NCBI GenBank assembly: GCA_009493725.1
Contig: VOGB01000004.1
Span: 744,001-808,000, forward strand
DNA length: 64,000 bases
Source: Pseudoramibacter fermentans
Lineage (GTDB): Bacteria > Bacillota > Clostridia > Eubacteriales > Eubacteriaceae
Reading direction: 5' to 3'
Shown here: positions 26,554 through 33,904 of the stretch, in pieces
Position numbering within the stretch: the first letter of the stretch is position 1
Layout of the letters: each line of letters starts with the position of its first letter
The notes under the pieces: model-generated
Database searches by the model: none
Seen by the model: the letters and a program-made list of their open reading frames with translations, nothing else
What the model was told of the DNA's origin: nothing
Position numbers and translations under genes: made by a program

Positions 26554-27393
26554 TTATTTCATCTCTTTAATATGTCCAACTTCCGATTCGATTTCACGTT
26601 TTAATAAAATAAGCTGAATCAAATCTTCCTGAACCGATATGCGGTTGAATTCTGAATTGTATTCATCAGCCAGCTCCGGCCTCTGAAGACGGCGCAGTGT
26701 TTCAATATTTTCAACAATATCATTCACGGTACTCGACTTCATTCTAAACAATTTCTGGGCTGACAAAATTTCATCTCGAATCGTCGACATTTCCGTATCC
26801 AACGACTGGACCGTATTCGCTGTTTTCGTCAAGCGCTTTTTAATCACTTCCGGTAGTTTAGCTTTATACTTGTAATTAAGCGAATGTTCGACAACTGCCC
26901 AAAAATTCATGGCAAGGGTTCGAATTTGAATTTCCACAAAAATTTCTCGATACCCCACACTGCTGAAAACTGGATATTTTACAATAATATGATAGCTTTG
27001 ATAACCGCTTTCCTTTGGCTTTCCCTCTCCGCTGTGAAAAGCTGAACGGTCCTCTCCCAGGAGATAATTCTTCACTTGATAAACCGTTAAATCCTTATTA
27101 TTGCGCGAGTAAATCATATCCGCCACTTCGTAAATATCTTCAACAAATTGACAGATAATACGAATGCCCGCAATATCGCGGATTTTTTCCTCAACATCAT
27201 CAACGCGATAATGATATTTATTGATTTTTTCTAATATACTCGACAGCGATTTAACGCGTCCTGTAACAGATTCGATCGGTGAGGTTTCTCCCAATTGTGC
27301 ACGCTGATCCTTTAAATGATTGAATTTAAGCAGTAATTCATCAACTGCCTGCTGATAAGGAATTAGTATGCGTTGCCAATCCTTCGCTTTCAT
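26554..27393 (-). CDS. Small alarmone synthetase (RelA/SpoT domain)
   Basis: A 279-residue single-domain GTP pyrophosphokinase. The synthetase core includes KSLSSILEKINKYHY, DIAGIRIICQFVEDIY, KESGYQSYHIIV and EIQIRTLAMNFWAVVEHSLNYKY, the RelA_SpoT signature. No HD hydrolase domain precedes it and no TGS domain follows, so it belongs with the RelP/RelQ class that makes (p)ppGpp without ribosome activation. It is longer than RelQ, with a helical C-terminal part. It lies 27 bp after the radical SAM gene and 17 bp before the Uma2 gene. Confidence 0.92.
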   Translation of the reverse strand: MKAKDWQRILIPYQQAVDELLLKFNHLKDQRAQLGETSPIESVTGRVKSLSSILEKINKYHYRVDDVEEKIRDIAGIRIICQFVEDIYEVADMIYSRNNKDLTVYQVKNYLLGEDRSAFHSGEGKPKESGYQSYHIIVKYPVFSSVGYREIFVEIQIRTLAMNFWAVVEHSLNYKYKAKLPEVIKKRLTKTANTVQSLDTEMSTIRDEILSAQKLFRMKSSTVNDIVENIETLRRLQRPELADEYNSEFNRISVQEDLIQLILLKREIESEVGHIKEMK

Positions 27394-27420
27394 CTCTCTC
27401 CTTTTCTCTCCTATTATAAC

Positions 27421-28389
27421 TTACAAAACAATTTTTCCAATAAGTTTCTGTCGATTTTTTCGATAAGCACACCCTTGCATCAAGTGCTGGGCACGCATTC
27501 GATCGATTAACATTTCTCTAATTTTCCACCAGCTGATATGCCAGTTTGTCTGAATCGAATCCTGCTCAGGGATACGCCCAATGACGCGTTGAAGTGCAAT
27601 ATCCGGCGCTAAATGCGTTAAAAATAGGACGACGCGATCGATATAATCGTCAACACTTAATAGCTGTACTTGATTTTTTTGGTACATCTGAGCCAATTTC
27701 GTTCCTCGTTCCACGTAAAGCGCGTGGCACTTAACGAAATCTGTTCTTAATACCGAAATCAATTCAGCTCCCTCGACAGCATCCACTTCGTCGTCCCAAG
27801 GTAAATCCAAAATCATATGGGTGCAAAGTTGTAAATGATGCGCCTTGATCCTTAAAGCCGCATCGACATAATCGGAAAGTGAATGCTGCCGATTGAGAAT
27901 ACGCAGTGTTTTCGCATTGATTGTTTGAAGCCCAAGTTCGATACAGATATCAATATGATTATCTTCGCTAATTCGGTTTAAATAATCCAATTGCTGATCA
28001 CTGATACAATCCGGTCTGGTTGAAATGGCGATGCCTGCAATTTGTTCCCCCAAACAAGCTTCAATATGAGACTTGAATGTTTCAAAATCGACATAAGTAT
28101 TTGAAAAATCCTGCAGAAACGGGATGAATAAATTGGCGTGATATCGCTTGCTAATATAAGCTTCATTCCTTTTGATTTGATCTTGAATGGAGATCGATGC
28201 TGAAAGCGTTTCATTCCCGGCCCCTTTTTCTCCGCAGAAGATACATCCGCCATAAGATAACGTACCGTCTCGGTTTGGGCAGGTCCCCCCTGTATTGACA
28301 GGTATTTTATAAACCTTCTGCCCATAGCGTTTTTTTAACCATGACGCATAGGTTAAATACGGCAAATTCGTTTGATATGGATCCTTCAT
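27421..28389 (-). CDS. TIGR01212-family radical SAM protein (YtqA-like)
   Basis: A radical SAM protein with the cluster-binding CPNRDGTLSYGGCIFC near residue 35, a long-spaced variant of the CxxxCxxC motif typical of TIGR01212. It also has GIAISTRPDCI and LELGLQT-like segments of Elp3-related enzymes. Its substrate is not known; RNA modification is a common proposal for the group. Start is uncertain: ATG 28389, or an in-frame GTG at 28413 that would add eight residues. First gene of an operon with the alarmone synthetase and Uma2 genes. Confidence 0.9.
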   Translation of the reverse strand: MKDPYQTNLPYLTYASWLKKRYGQKVYKIPVNTGGTCPNRDGTLSYGGCIFCGEKGAGNETLSASISIQDQIKRNEAYISKRYHANLFIPFLQDFSNTYVDFETFKSHIEACLGEQIAGIAISTRPDCISDQQLDYLNRISEDNHIDICIELGLQTINAKTLRILNRQHSLSDYVDAALRIKAHHLQLCTHMILDLPWDDEVDAVEGAELISVLRTDFVKCHALYVERGTKLAQMYQKNQVQLLSVDDYIDRVVLFLTHLAPDIALQRVIGRIPEQDSIQTNWHISWWKIREMLIDRMRAQHLMQGCAYRKNRQKLIGKIVL

Positions 28390-28421
28390 GTAAATCTTTC
28401 TAAATATCTCCACAAACAGAT

Positions 28422-28456
28422 AACGCCGAATGTATGAGATTCACACAATCGGCGTC
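28422..28456. repeat. Hairpin between small P-loop gene and radical SAM gene
   Basis: ACGCCGA...TCGGCGT arms with additional TGT/ACA pairing enclose a short loop. No T-run follows on the minus strand, so this is a weak terminator or an mRNA-end structure rather than a standard terminator. Confidence 0.4.
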
Positions 28457-28490
28457 TTGAATAATCCCGTTAATAGACAAAAAAGCGAAT

Positions 28491-28901
28491 TTATTTATAA
28501 TTTTTTATGCATTCCGGAATTTCGTTTTCGTCACAGCTCAGGCTCAGCACGAATTTCACATCCTGCTTTTTCTGAATAACATCTAAACGTTTCAATAGAC
28601 CTTCAACATCTTCCGGTCCATCTGCATCCAGAATTCTTAATAAATTATCGATATAGACTGTATCAACATCGTAATTGCTGCCTAAAACGCCACAGATAAA
28701 ACCGAACAATTCATCTTCTCCTTTAATGCCAAAGTCGTCACTATTGATGAAACGAATTTTCGTATCAACTGTTACGCGATATTTATCTCTGTCATTTATA
28801 AAAAGAATTTGACCTTTGGAAGTTTCAAGTTCTGCATTCGCCATGTCGATCATTTTTTTCGTCTTGCCGCTTCCCTTTGCTCCATATACAAATTCAATCA
28901 T
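28491..28901 (-). CDS. Small P-loop ATP-binding protein, unknown function
   Basis: A 136-residue protein that begins MIEFVYGAKGSGKTKKMI, a perfect Walker A at residues 7-14. A Walker B-like strand TVYIDNLLRIL lies near 80 and a second hydrophobic strand KFVLSLSCDENEIP near 115. It resembles short P-loop proteins found in many Clostridia that are loosely annotated as ATPases. I do not recognise a defined role. It has its own promoter and sits between rex and the radical SAM operon. Confidence 0.7.
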   Translation of the reverse strand: MIEFVYGAKGSGKTKKMIDMANAELETSKGQILFINDRDKYRVTVDTKIRFINSDDFGIKGEDELFGFICGVLGSNYDVDTVYIDNLLRILDADGPEDVEGLLKRLDVIQKKQDVKFVLSLSCDENEIPECIKNYK

Positions 28902-28933
28902 TTAAGACACCTACTTTCTACGTTGTTATTTTT

Positions 28934-28962
28934 ATTATAACGGTGAAAACGATATTATTCAA
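28934..28962 (-). promoter_or_regulatory. Promoter of the small P-loop gene
   Basis: Minus-strand -35 TTGAAT (28957-28962), 17-bp spacer, -10 TATAAT (28934-28939). Confidence 0.7.
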
Positions 28963-28983
28963 TGCTTTTTTTTGCCTTTTTCC

Positions 28984-29619
28984 TTATTGCTTACGGCTCA
29001 GCATATATGTTAATGTATATAAACTGTCCGAAATATTGACATCCTCAATCATGACATCGTCGGGCAGTGTCAAATCGATCGGAACAAAATTCATAATGCC
29101 TTTTATGCCTGTCCTCACAACTTGATTGGCCACACTTTGTCCAATGGCTCTCGGTACACATAATATCGCAATATTAATCATATTTTCCTTAACGTATTCA
29201 TCAAGATAATCCATATGGAAAATCGGGACGCCGTCATGGGTCTGACCTACCTTCTCAGAATCAATGTCAAACATGGCACGTATCCATATCCCTTCATTCC
29301 TAAAGCCTTCATAATGAGAAATTGCGTGGCCAAGATTACCCGCACCAATAATAACACAGCGATAAGGTCGATTAAGCCCCAATAAATCGTGGATTACATC
29401 CTTCAGTTCCTGAACTCGATAGCCGTATCCCTGCTGCCCGTAGGCACCAAAAGAATTCAGATCTTGCCTAATCTGAGAGGCTGTCAGGCCCATCATTTTC
29501 GACAATTCCATCGATGAAATCTTCTGAAATCCCCTTTCATTCAAGTCGGTCAAAAATCGATAATATTTGGGCAATCTCCTTATGACACTCATCGATACTT
29601 TTTTTGAATTTTTTCGCAT
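28984..29619 (-). CDS. rex: Redox-sensing transcriptional repressor Rex
   Basis: Senses the NADH/NAD ratio and represses fermentation and NADH-recycling genes when NADH is low. N-terminal winged helix (RLPKYYRFLTDL, then MGLTASQIRQDLNSFG) is followed by a Rossmann domain with VIIGAGNLGHAI. I start at ATG 29619, which has GGAG five bases upstream; the ATG at 29652 has no ribosome binding site and lies close to the transcription start expected from the promoter. That gives 211 residues, the usual length. A perfect Rex-type palindrome covers its own -10. Confidence 0.96.
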   Translation of the reverse strand: MRKNSKKVSMSVIRRLPKYYRFLTDLNERGFQKISSMELSKMMGLTASQIRQDLNSFGAYGQQGYGYRVQELKDVIHDLLGLNRPYRCVIIGAGNLGHAISHYEGFRNEGIWIRAMFDIDSEKVGQTHDGVPIFHMDYLDEYVKENMINIAILCVPRAIGQSVANQVVRTGIKGIMNFVPIDLTLPDDVMIEDVNISDSLYTLTYMLSRKQ

Positions 29620-29661
29620 ACGCGCTCCATTTATCTCTAAATATGCAATCATTTAATTTGA

Positions 29662-29679
29662 TTGTTATAATTATAACAA
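29662..29679. promoter_or_regulatory. Rex operator (autoregulatory)
   Basis: TTGTTATAATTATAACAA is a perfect 18-bp palindrome with the TTGTTA...TAACAA ends of the clostridial Rex consensus. It overlaps the rex -10 hexamer, so NADH-free Rex would block its own transcription. Confidence 0.85.
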
Positions 29680-29698
29680 AAGAACCTTTATAAATCAA
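29670..29698 (-). promoter_or_regulatory. rex promoter
   Basis: Minus-strand -35 TTGATT (29693-29698), 17-bp spacer, -10 TATAAT (29670-29675) inside the Rex operator. Confidence 0.8.
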
Positions 29699-29705
29699 TT
29701 AGGCA

Positions 29706-29747
29706 TAAAAAAACTACTTAAGACATCTTAGAGAGACTTAAGCAGTT
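29706..29747 (-). terminator. Terminator after tRNA-Leu
   Basis: On the minus strand AACTGCTTAAG and CTTAAGTAGTT form an 11-bp stem with one G-U, then seven T. It begins ten bases after the encoded CCA. Confidence 0.8.
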
Positions 29748-29757
29748 CAATTCAAAA

Positions 29758-29841
29758 TGGTGCGGATGAAAGGATTCGAACCTTCATACACGAGGTACCA
29801 GATCCTAAATCTGGCGCGTCTGCCAATTCCGCCACATCCGC
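29758..29841 (-). tRNA. tRNA-Leu (anticodon UAG)
   Basis: Minus-strand cloverleaf beginning GCGGATGTGGCGGAATTGGC. The acceptor stem GCGGATG pairs with CATCCGC, the D-arm has GGCAGACGC, the anticodon arm is CAGATTTAGGATCTG with anticodon TAG, a short class II variable arm follows, and the T-arm is GGTTCGAATCC. CCA is encoded at 29758-29760. It reads CUN codons through a wobble U34. A 43-base leader with its own hairpin precedes the 5' end. Confidence 0.95.
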
Positions 29842-29882
29842 AGGCAGCGTTACTCGAGACGGCAAGCGCTCGTATGTAACGT
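29842..29882 (-). other. Hairpin in the tRNA-Leu leader
   Basis: Just upstream of the tRNA, GTTAC-ATA-CGAG and CTCG-A-GTAAC arms can pair around a 10-base loop. It would be part of the 5' precursor removed by RNase P. Confidence 0.45.
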
Positions 29883-29890
29883 GCTATTAA

Positions 29891-29919
29891 AAAATACCAT
29901 AAAAAAGCAGCAACTTCAA
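29891..29919 (-). promoter_or_regulatory. tRNA-Leu promoter
   Basis: Minus-strand -35 TTGAAG (29914-29919), 17-bp spacer, -10 TATTTT (29891-29896). The -35 lies in the loop of the copZ terminator. Confidence 0.5.
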
Positions 29920-29935
29920 GAAAAAATTGCTGCTT
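29901..29935 (-). terminator. Terminator of the copper operon
   Basis: On the minus strand AAGCAGCAA and TTGCTGCTT form a perfect 9-bp stem around a 13-base loop, followed by TTTT. It lies 18 bases after the copZ stop. Confidence 0.8.
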
Positions 29936-29952
29936 AAACCTGTGAATTTCCT

Positions 29953-30168
29953 TTAGTGTTCAAAGCCCAAAACCGTATAATCTTTATCTTCAATGGCTTT
30001 CTTTAATTGCGCATCATCAATTTCTTTGTTAAGAGAAACGACAGCGTTTCCTTTCTGGTGATCAACCTTGGCCTGTTCGACTTCTGGAAAACTTTCAAGT
30101 GCTTTTTTCACTGTCGCTTCACAATGTTCACACATCATACCTTCAATTTTAATAGTTTCTATTATCAT
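29953..30168 (-). CDS. copZ: Copper chaperone CopZ-like (HMA domain)
   Basis: A 71-residue single heavy-metal-associated domain with GMMCEHCEATV at residues 10-20, the MxCxxC Cu(I)-binding loop in the MxCEHC form typical of CopZ. CopZ carries Cu(I) in the cytoplasm to CopA or to the CsoR/CopY repressor. Last gene of the csoR operon, 23 bp after the membrane-anchored HMA protein. The cognate CopA ATPase is not encoded beside it. Confidence 0.88.
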   Translation of the reverse strand: MIIETIKIEGMMCEHCEATVKKALESFPEVEQAKVDHQKGNAVVSLNKEIDDAQLKKAIEDKDYTVLGFEH

Positions 30169-30191
30169 GCTTTGATCTCCTTTTTTGTCTC

Positions 30192-30575
30192 TTATTCCTG
30201 ACTTAACGGAACAGATTGAATATCCACAACCTTGTAATCTAATCGTTCTATCGTTCTTCTAATGGTGTCATCCGGCACTTCACGATCTTCGGATATTTTT
30301 GCAACGCCCTTCTTCCAGTCGACCTTCGCAGAAACGCCATCAATTCGATCCAGCTGTCGTTGAATGCGTTTTTGGCAATTTTCACAGCTCATTCCCTGGA
30401 TTTTAACTTCTTTTTCTGCAATCTTGGGATTCGTTAACTTCTTATCTTCTTCGACCCATTCATCTCCGCCGCCACCACAGCAGCTGCCATCTCCCGAAAA
30501 GCGTTTTCTAGCACTTTTCACCGCAATCAAAACGACAACGGCCAAAACTAAAACAATAATAATTGTTGCAATCAT
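30192..30575 (-). CDS. Membrane-anchored HMA-domain protein
   Basis: A 127-residue protein with an N-terminal membrane segment (residues 2-19), a Ser-Cys-Cys-Gly-rich linker (SCCGGGGDEW near 30-40), and a C-terminal HMA domain with GMSCENCQKRI. The short basic segment KSARKR after the helix suggests that the HMA domain faces the cytoplasm. It could hand Cu(I) to a membrane exporter or buffer copper at the membrane. Encoded between csoR and copZ. I do not know a named homologue. Confidence 0.8.
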   Translation of the reverse strand: MIATIIIVLVLAVVVLIAVKSARKRFSGDGSCCGGGGDEWVEEDKKLTNPKIAEKEVKIQGMSCENCQKRIQRQLDRIDGVSAKVDWKKGVAKISEDREVPDDTIRRTIERLDYKVVDIQSVPLSQE

Positions 30576-30589
30576 GGTGTTCTCCCTTT

Positions 30590-30898
30590 CTATTTCATTA
30601 ATTTCAAAATGACACGAACGAGTTCATCAACCGTTCCTTCTTTGTCAGCTTTAATATCTTCAACGACACAAGTCCGAATGTGATCTTCCAGCAACACTTT
30701 ATTGAACGACTTCATCGCTGCCGTCACTGCTGCGCTTTGAACTAAAATGTCCGGACAATAGGCATCATTCTCAACCATTCTTTTTATGCCGCGAACTTGT
30801 CCTTCAATTCTACTGAGTCGATTAAGCATATCCTTATATTTGTCCGGCTCTCTTTTTTTATGCCGAACACAACAAGCGTTATTTTTTTCTTCAGCCAT
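30590..30898 (-). CDS. csoR: Copper-sensing repressor CsoR
   Basis: A 102-residue DUF156 all-helical repressor. The Cu(I) ligands of the family are present as Cys in DAYCPDIL and His/Cys in EDHIRTCVV (H-x3-C). The region LSRIEGQVRGIKRM is the family signature. An N-terminal extension contains ACC and basic residues. Two 18-bp operators on its own promoter, and two copper-binding proteins downstream, support a copper rather than a persulfide or formaldehyde role. Confidence 0.92.
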   Translation of the reverse strand: MAEEKNNACCVRHKKREPDKYKDMLNRLSRIEGQVRGIKRMVENDAYCPDILVQSAAVTAAMKSFNKVLLEDHIRTCVVEDIKADKEGTVDELVRVILKLMK

Positions 30899-30913
30899 TA
30901 TTATCTCCTCTTA

Positions 30914-30931
30914 ATACCCCCACCGAGGTAT
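30914..30931. promoter_or_regulatory. CsoR operator, start-proximal
   Basis: ATACCCCCACCGAGGTAT: an 18-bp imperfect palindrome with ATACC/GGTAT ends, lying between the csoR -10 and its start codon. It shares its form with the second box at 30950. Confidence 0.75.
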
Positions 30932-30944
30932 TTTTTATGTATAA

Positions 30945-30973
30945 AGTATATACCCAGGTGGGGGTATTGTCAA
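30945..30973 (-). promoter_or_regulatory. csoR promoter
   Basis: Minus-strand consensus -35 TTGACA (30968-30973), 17-bp spacer, -10 TATACT (30945-30950). The spacer is filled by a CsoR box. Confidence 0.85.
30950..30967. promoter_or_regulatory. CsoR operator within the promoter spacer
   Basis: ATACCCAGGTGGGGGTAT: perfect ATACCC/GGGTAT half-sites with a G-rich centre, as in known CsoR operators. It occupies the spacer between -35 and -10. Confidence 0.85.
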
Positions 30974-31038
30974 CCCTTCCAAATAAAAAAATCTTACCCT
31001 TACACATTATTATATCTGTAAAGATAAGATTAAATCAT

Positions 31039-32016
31039 TTATATGATATTTTGAGGATCCCCTTCCAGCCAACATCTAATATTGTCAAAAACGATTTCCG
31101 CACGCCGATACAGCGCTTCCTGAGTTGCGTATGCAATATGTGGCGTCATGATGCAATTTTTTGCTCTAAGCAGCGGATGATCAGGCGGAAGCGGAGGTTC
31201 CTCCTCAAAGACATCTATTCCCGCTCCAGCAATTTTGCCCATGTTAAGCGCTTTCGCTAAAGCTTGATAATCAATCAATGCGCCACGCGCTGTATTAATT
31301 AAAATGGCATTCTCTTTCATTTTATTAATTTGATGTGCGTCGATCATTCGTGTCGTCTCTTTCGTCCAAGGCACATGTAAAGAAATAATATCCGCCTGAC
31401 GCATTAACTGATCTAACGAGACGTATTCAATTCCCAATGCTTGAGCTTCTTTCTTTTGCGTCCTGCTGTATGCAATTAGGCGGCATCCAAAGGCCTTTGC
31501 GATTTTTGCGACCTGAAGGCCGATGGTTCCTGTCCCGATAATTCCCAGCGTCTGGCCGTAAAGCTCGCTGCCAATTGGAAATTTGCTTTTTCCCTGCATC
31601 AAAATGTTTCGGCTCTCAGAGATCTTTCTTTTGATATCAATCATCAGTCCAATTGCCAATTCCGCCACTGCATGTGTCGAATAGTTAGCCGCATTGCAAA
31701 TCGTCACACGATTCGATTTGAGATAGTCAACATCGATATGGTCTATCCCAGTGAATGCCACATCTACCATCTTTAATTGATGACAATGTTTCAATACCTC
31801 TTTTCTTAAAGGCTGATTGGCCAATACAATAATATTGGCATCTCTGACGCGTTTTATCAGTATTTCTTCTGTCTCTGCTTTGCGGTCGTATGCGATAATT
31901 TGATGGCCATCTGCTTTTAATAACATGGTAAGGGTCTTTAAAGCGTCATCGCTGATTCCCAAAGGCTCCATGATTACAATTTGCAGCTTTGTTTTTTGAT
32001 TTGGAGTCTTATTCAT
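31039..32016 (-). CDS. D-isomer-specific 2-hydroxyacid dehydrogenase
   Basis: An NAD-dependent dehydrogenase of the D-lactate/phosphoglycerate family, about 325 residues. It has the nucleotide-binding GIIGTGTIGLQVA, the catalytic Arg in NTARGALID, the Glu in GIDVFEEEPP and the His in MTPHIAY. The acid substrate cannot be read from sequence. I start at ATG 32016, with GGGAG six bases upstream, overlapping recX by eight bases. No serine-biosynthesis gene is adjacent. Confidence 0.9.
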   Translation of the reverse strand: MNKTPNQKTKLQIVIMEPLGISDDALKTLTMLLKADGHQIIAYDRKAETEEILIKRVRDANIIVLANQPLRKEVLKHCHQLKMVDVAFTGIDHIDVDYLKSNRVTICNAANYSTHAVAELAIGLMIDIKRKISESRNILMQGKSKFPIGSELYGQTLGIIGTGTIGLQVAKIAKAFGCRLIAYSRTQKKEAQALGIEYVSLDQLMRQADIISLHVPWTKETTRMIDAHQINKMKENAILINTARGALIDYQALAKALNMGKIAGAGIDVFEEEPPLPPDHPLLRAKNCIMTPHIAYATQEALYRRAEIVFDNIRCWLEGDPQNII

Positions 32017-32701
32017 CAAATTCTCCCTCTTCTTTTTTTTCATCCATAAACGCGTAGATTTCAGAATTGGGAAATCCGCGTGACAGTAAATTTCTCTGTA
32101 CGCGCATTTGAAGCTCCCATCCTGTATACCCTTTAGATTTCTGCATTCTTAAATATTTTTGATAATCTGCTTCGATATTATCTCTCCTGATCTCATCGTC
32201 ATCATTTTCAACATTTTCTTCAAAAGTCTCTTGTTTTCGGGATATCTGCGTGCTAATCATCGCGTAGGGATACCCCCTCCTCATCATCCAATTCGCAACT
32301 TTACGTTTTCTTTTTTCATAAGGTTCATTTCGATATCGTTCAAACGCTGCATCGATCAATTCCTCGCAGCAGTGTTGTTCTTCTTCCTTAGTATAAAATA
32401 AATCGATGTCGTCAATTTTTTCCCTTGGAATCCCCCTGTGAATCAAATCCTGCGCTAGTCTTCGTCTGCTGTACCGCTTTGCGCTTTTATTCAATTCGCA
32501 TGCATTTTGTATGTACTGCTCGTCATTAATGTATCCGTATCGTATTAAAGCTTCCATACTTACCGCAATCTCTTTTTCCGAATAATTTTTATCTTGAAGA
32601 TATTTAACAATTTCCGCTTCAGTGCGATCACGATACGTTAAATAATTCATCGCTCGATCAAATGCTGATAATTTAGATGTCCTTTTTTTATGCTCTTCCA
32701 A
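32009..32701 (-). CDS. recX: RecX family regulatory protein
   Basis: RecX binds RecA filaments and inhibits RecA activity. The 230-residue, helix-rich protein has the repeated three-helix motif: YRDRTEAEIVKYLQDKNYSEKEI, then RLAQDLIHRGIPREKI, and a C-terminal RNLLSRGFPNSEI repeat. It is highly charged, as usual for the family. recA is not in this window. The gene starts just after the prfA terminator region and overlaps the dehydrogenase gene. Confidence 0.88.
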   Translation of the reverse strand: MEEHKKRTSKLSAFDRAMNYLTYRDRTEAEIVKYLQDKNYSEKEIAVSMEALIRYGYINDEQYIQNACELNKSAKRYSRRRLAQDLIHRGIPREKIDDIDLFYTKEEEQHCCEELIDAAFERYRNEPYEKRKRKVANWMMRRGYPYAMISTQISRKQETFEENVENDDDEIRRDNIEADYQKYLRMQKSKGYTGWELQMRVQRNLLSRGFPNSEIYAFMDEKKEEGEFDE

Positions 32702-32744
32702 TATAACTTTGCCTCAATACCCTTAAATTTTTCTATTATTTATC

Positions 32745-32770
32745 AAAAAAGGCCTCTCGAAGAGGCCTTG
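32745..32770 (-). terminator. Terminator after prfA
   Basis: On the minus strand AAGGCCTCTTCGAGAGGCCTT folds into an 8-9-bp stem with a UUCG-type loop and a following T-run. Confidence 0.9.
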
Positions 32771-32776
32771 ATTTCG

Positions 32777-33847
32777 CTATTCAGCTAATTCCATTTTTTT
32801 CGCTTGGTCTGTCGTGATCAAAGCTTCTATCATTTCATCAATTTCACCGTCTAAAAACGAATCCAACTGATGAATTGTTAATCCAATCCGGTGATCCGTT
32901 ACGCGCCCTTGTGGGAAATTGTAAGTTCGAATACGTTCGCTTCTGTCCCCTGTCCCGATTTGACTCTTTCTTTCAGCTGAAATTTCACTTTGCTGCTTTT
33001 GCGTTTCCATATCGTAAAGCCGAGCCTTTAATACCTTCATTGCCTTGGCTTTATTTTTAATCTGAGATTTTTCGTCCTGGCATGTAACAACCAGCCCTGT
33101 GGGAATATGAGTGATACGAACAGCAGAATCCGTTGTATTGACGCATTGTCCGCCATTTCCTGAAGCGCGGTACACGTCAATTCGCAAATCATTGGGATCG
33201 ATATTGACTTCAACGTCTTCAACTTCTGGCAAGACAGCGACCGTTGCAGTCGAAGTATGAATCCGTCCTCCGGATTCCGTTTCTGGAACACGCTGGACGC
33301 GATGAACGCCACTTTCGTATTTCAAGCGGCTGTAGGCACCTTGTCCATTAATAGAAAAGGTGATTTCTTTGATCCCGCCGAGGTCCAAAATGTTTGAATT
33401 CATAATTTCCGTCTGCCATCTGTGCCGTTCAGCGTAACGCACGTACATTCGGAACAGATCGTGAGCAAAAAGTGCCGCTTCATCTCCACCAGCACCTGCT
33501 CTAATTTCGACGATAACGCTCTTTTCATCGTTCGGATCCTTTGGAAGGAGCAGTATTTTGATTTCATCCTCTAATTTTTTCTGCTTTTCTGTCTGTTCCT
33601 TCACTTCAGCCTCGCACATTTCCTTGAAATCTGCATCGATCGATTTGTCAGACAGCATTTCCTGGCTTTCCTGAATAGCCTTTTCAGTTGAACAATACGC
33701 CCTGTATTTTTGAACAATTGGTTCAAGATGGGCGTGTTCTTTCATCAAGCGCTGCCAATTCTGCTGATCGGAAATAATATCCGGATTTGAAATGTCGCGT
33801 GTCAATTGAATGTATTTATCTTCAAGGGCTTCTAATTTTTCAAACAT
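32777..33847 (-). CDS. prfA: Peptide chain release factor 1
   Basis: Recognises UAA and UAG and triggers peptide release. The product has the GGQ motif in SGNGGQCVNTTDSAVRITH and the class-I region preceding it. Start at ATG 33847 (MFEKLEALEDKY), which gives about 356 residues, the usual RF1 length; the longer frame from 33871 is unlikely. The prmC methyltransferase often next to prfA is absent. It is last in uvrC-hprK-degV-prfA, directly before a strong terminator. Confidence 0.96.
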   Translation of the reverse strand: MFEKLEALEDKYIQLTRDISNPDIISDQQNWQRLMKEHAHLEPIVQKYRAYCSTEKAIQESQEMLSDKSIDADFKEMCEAEVKEQTEKQKKLEDEIKILLLPKDPNDEKSVIVEIRAGAGGDEAALFAHDLFRMYVRYAERHRWQTEIMNSNILDLGGIKEITFSINGQGAYSRLKYESGVHRVQRVPETESGGRIHTSTATVAVLPEVEDVEVNIDPNDLRIDVYRASGNGGQCVNTTDSAVRITHIPTGLVVTCQDEKSQIKNKAKAMKVLKARLYDMETQKQQSEISAERKSQIGTGDRSERIRTYNFPQGRVTDHRIGLTIHQLDSFLDGEIDEMIEALITTDQAKKMELAE

Positions 33848-33904
33848 TTTATTTTCCTTTCTACTCTGCAAAAATCCATTTACATTAAGATCTTAGTGAC
33901 TTTG

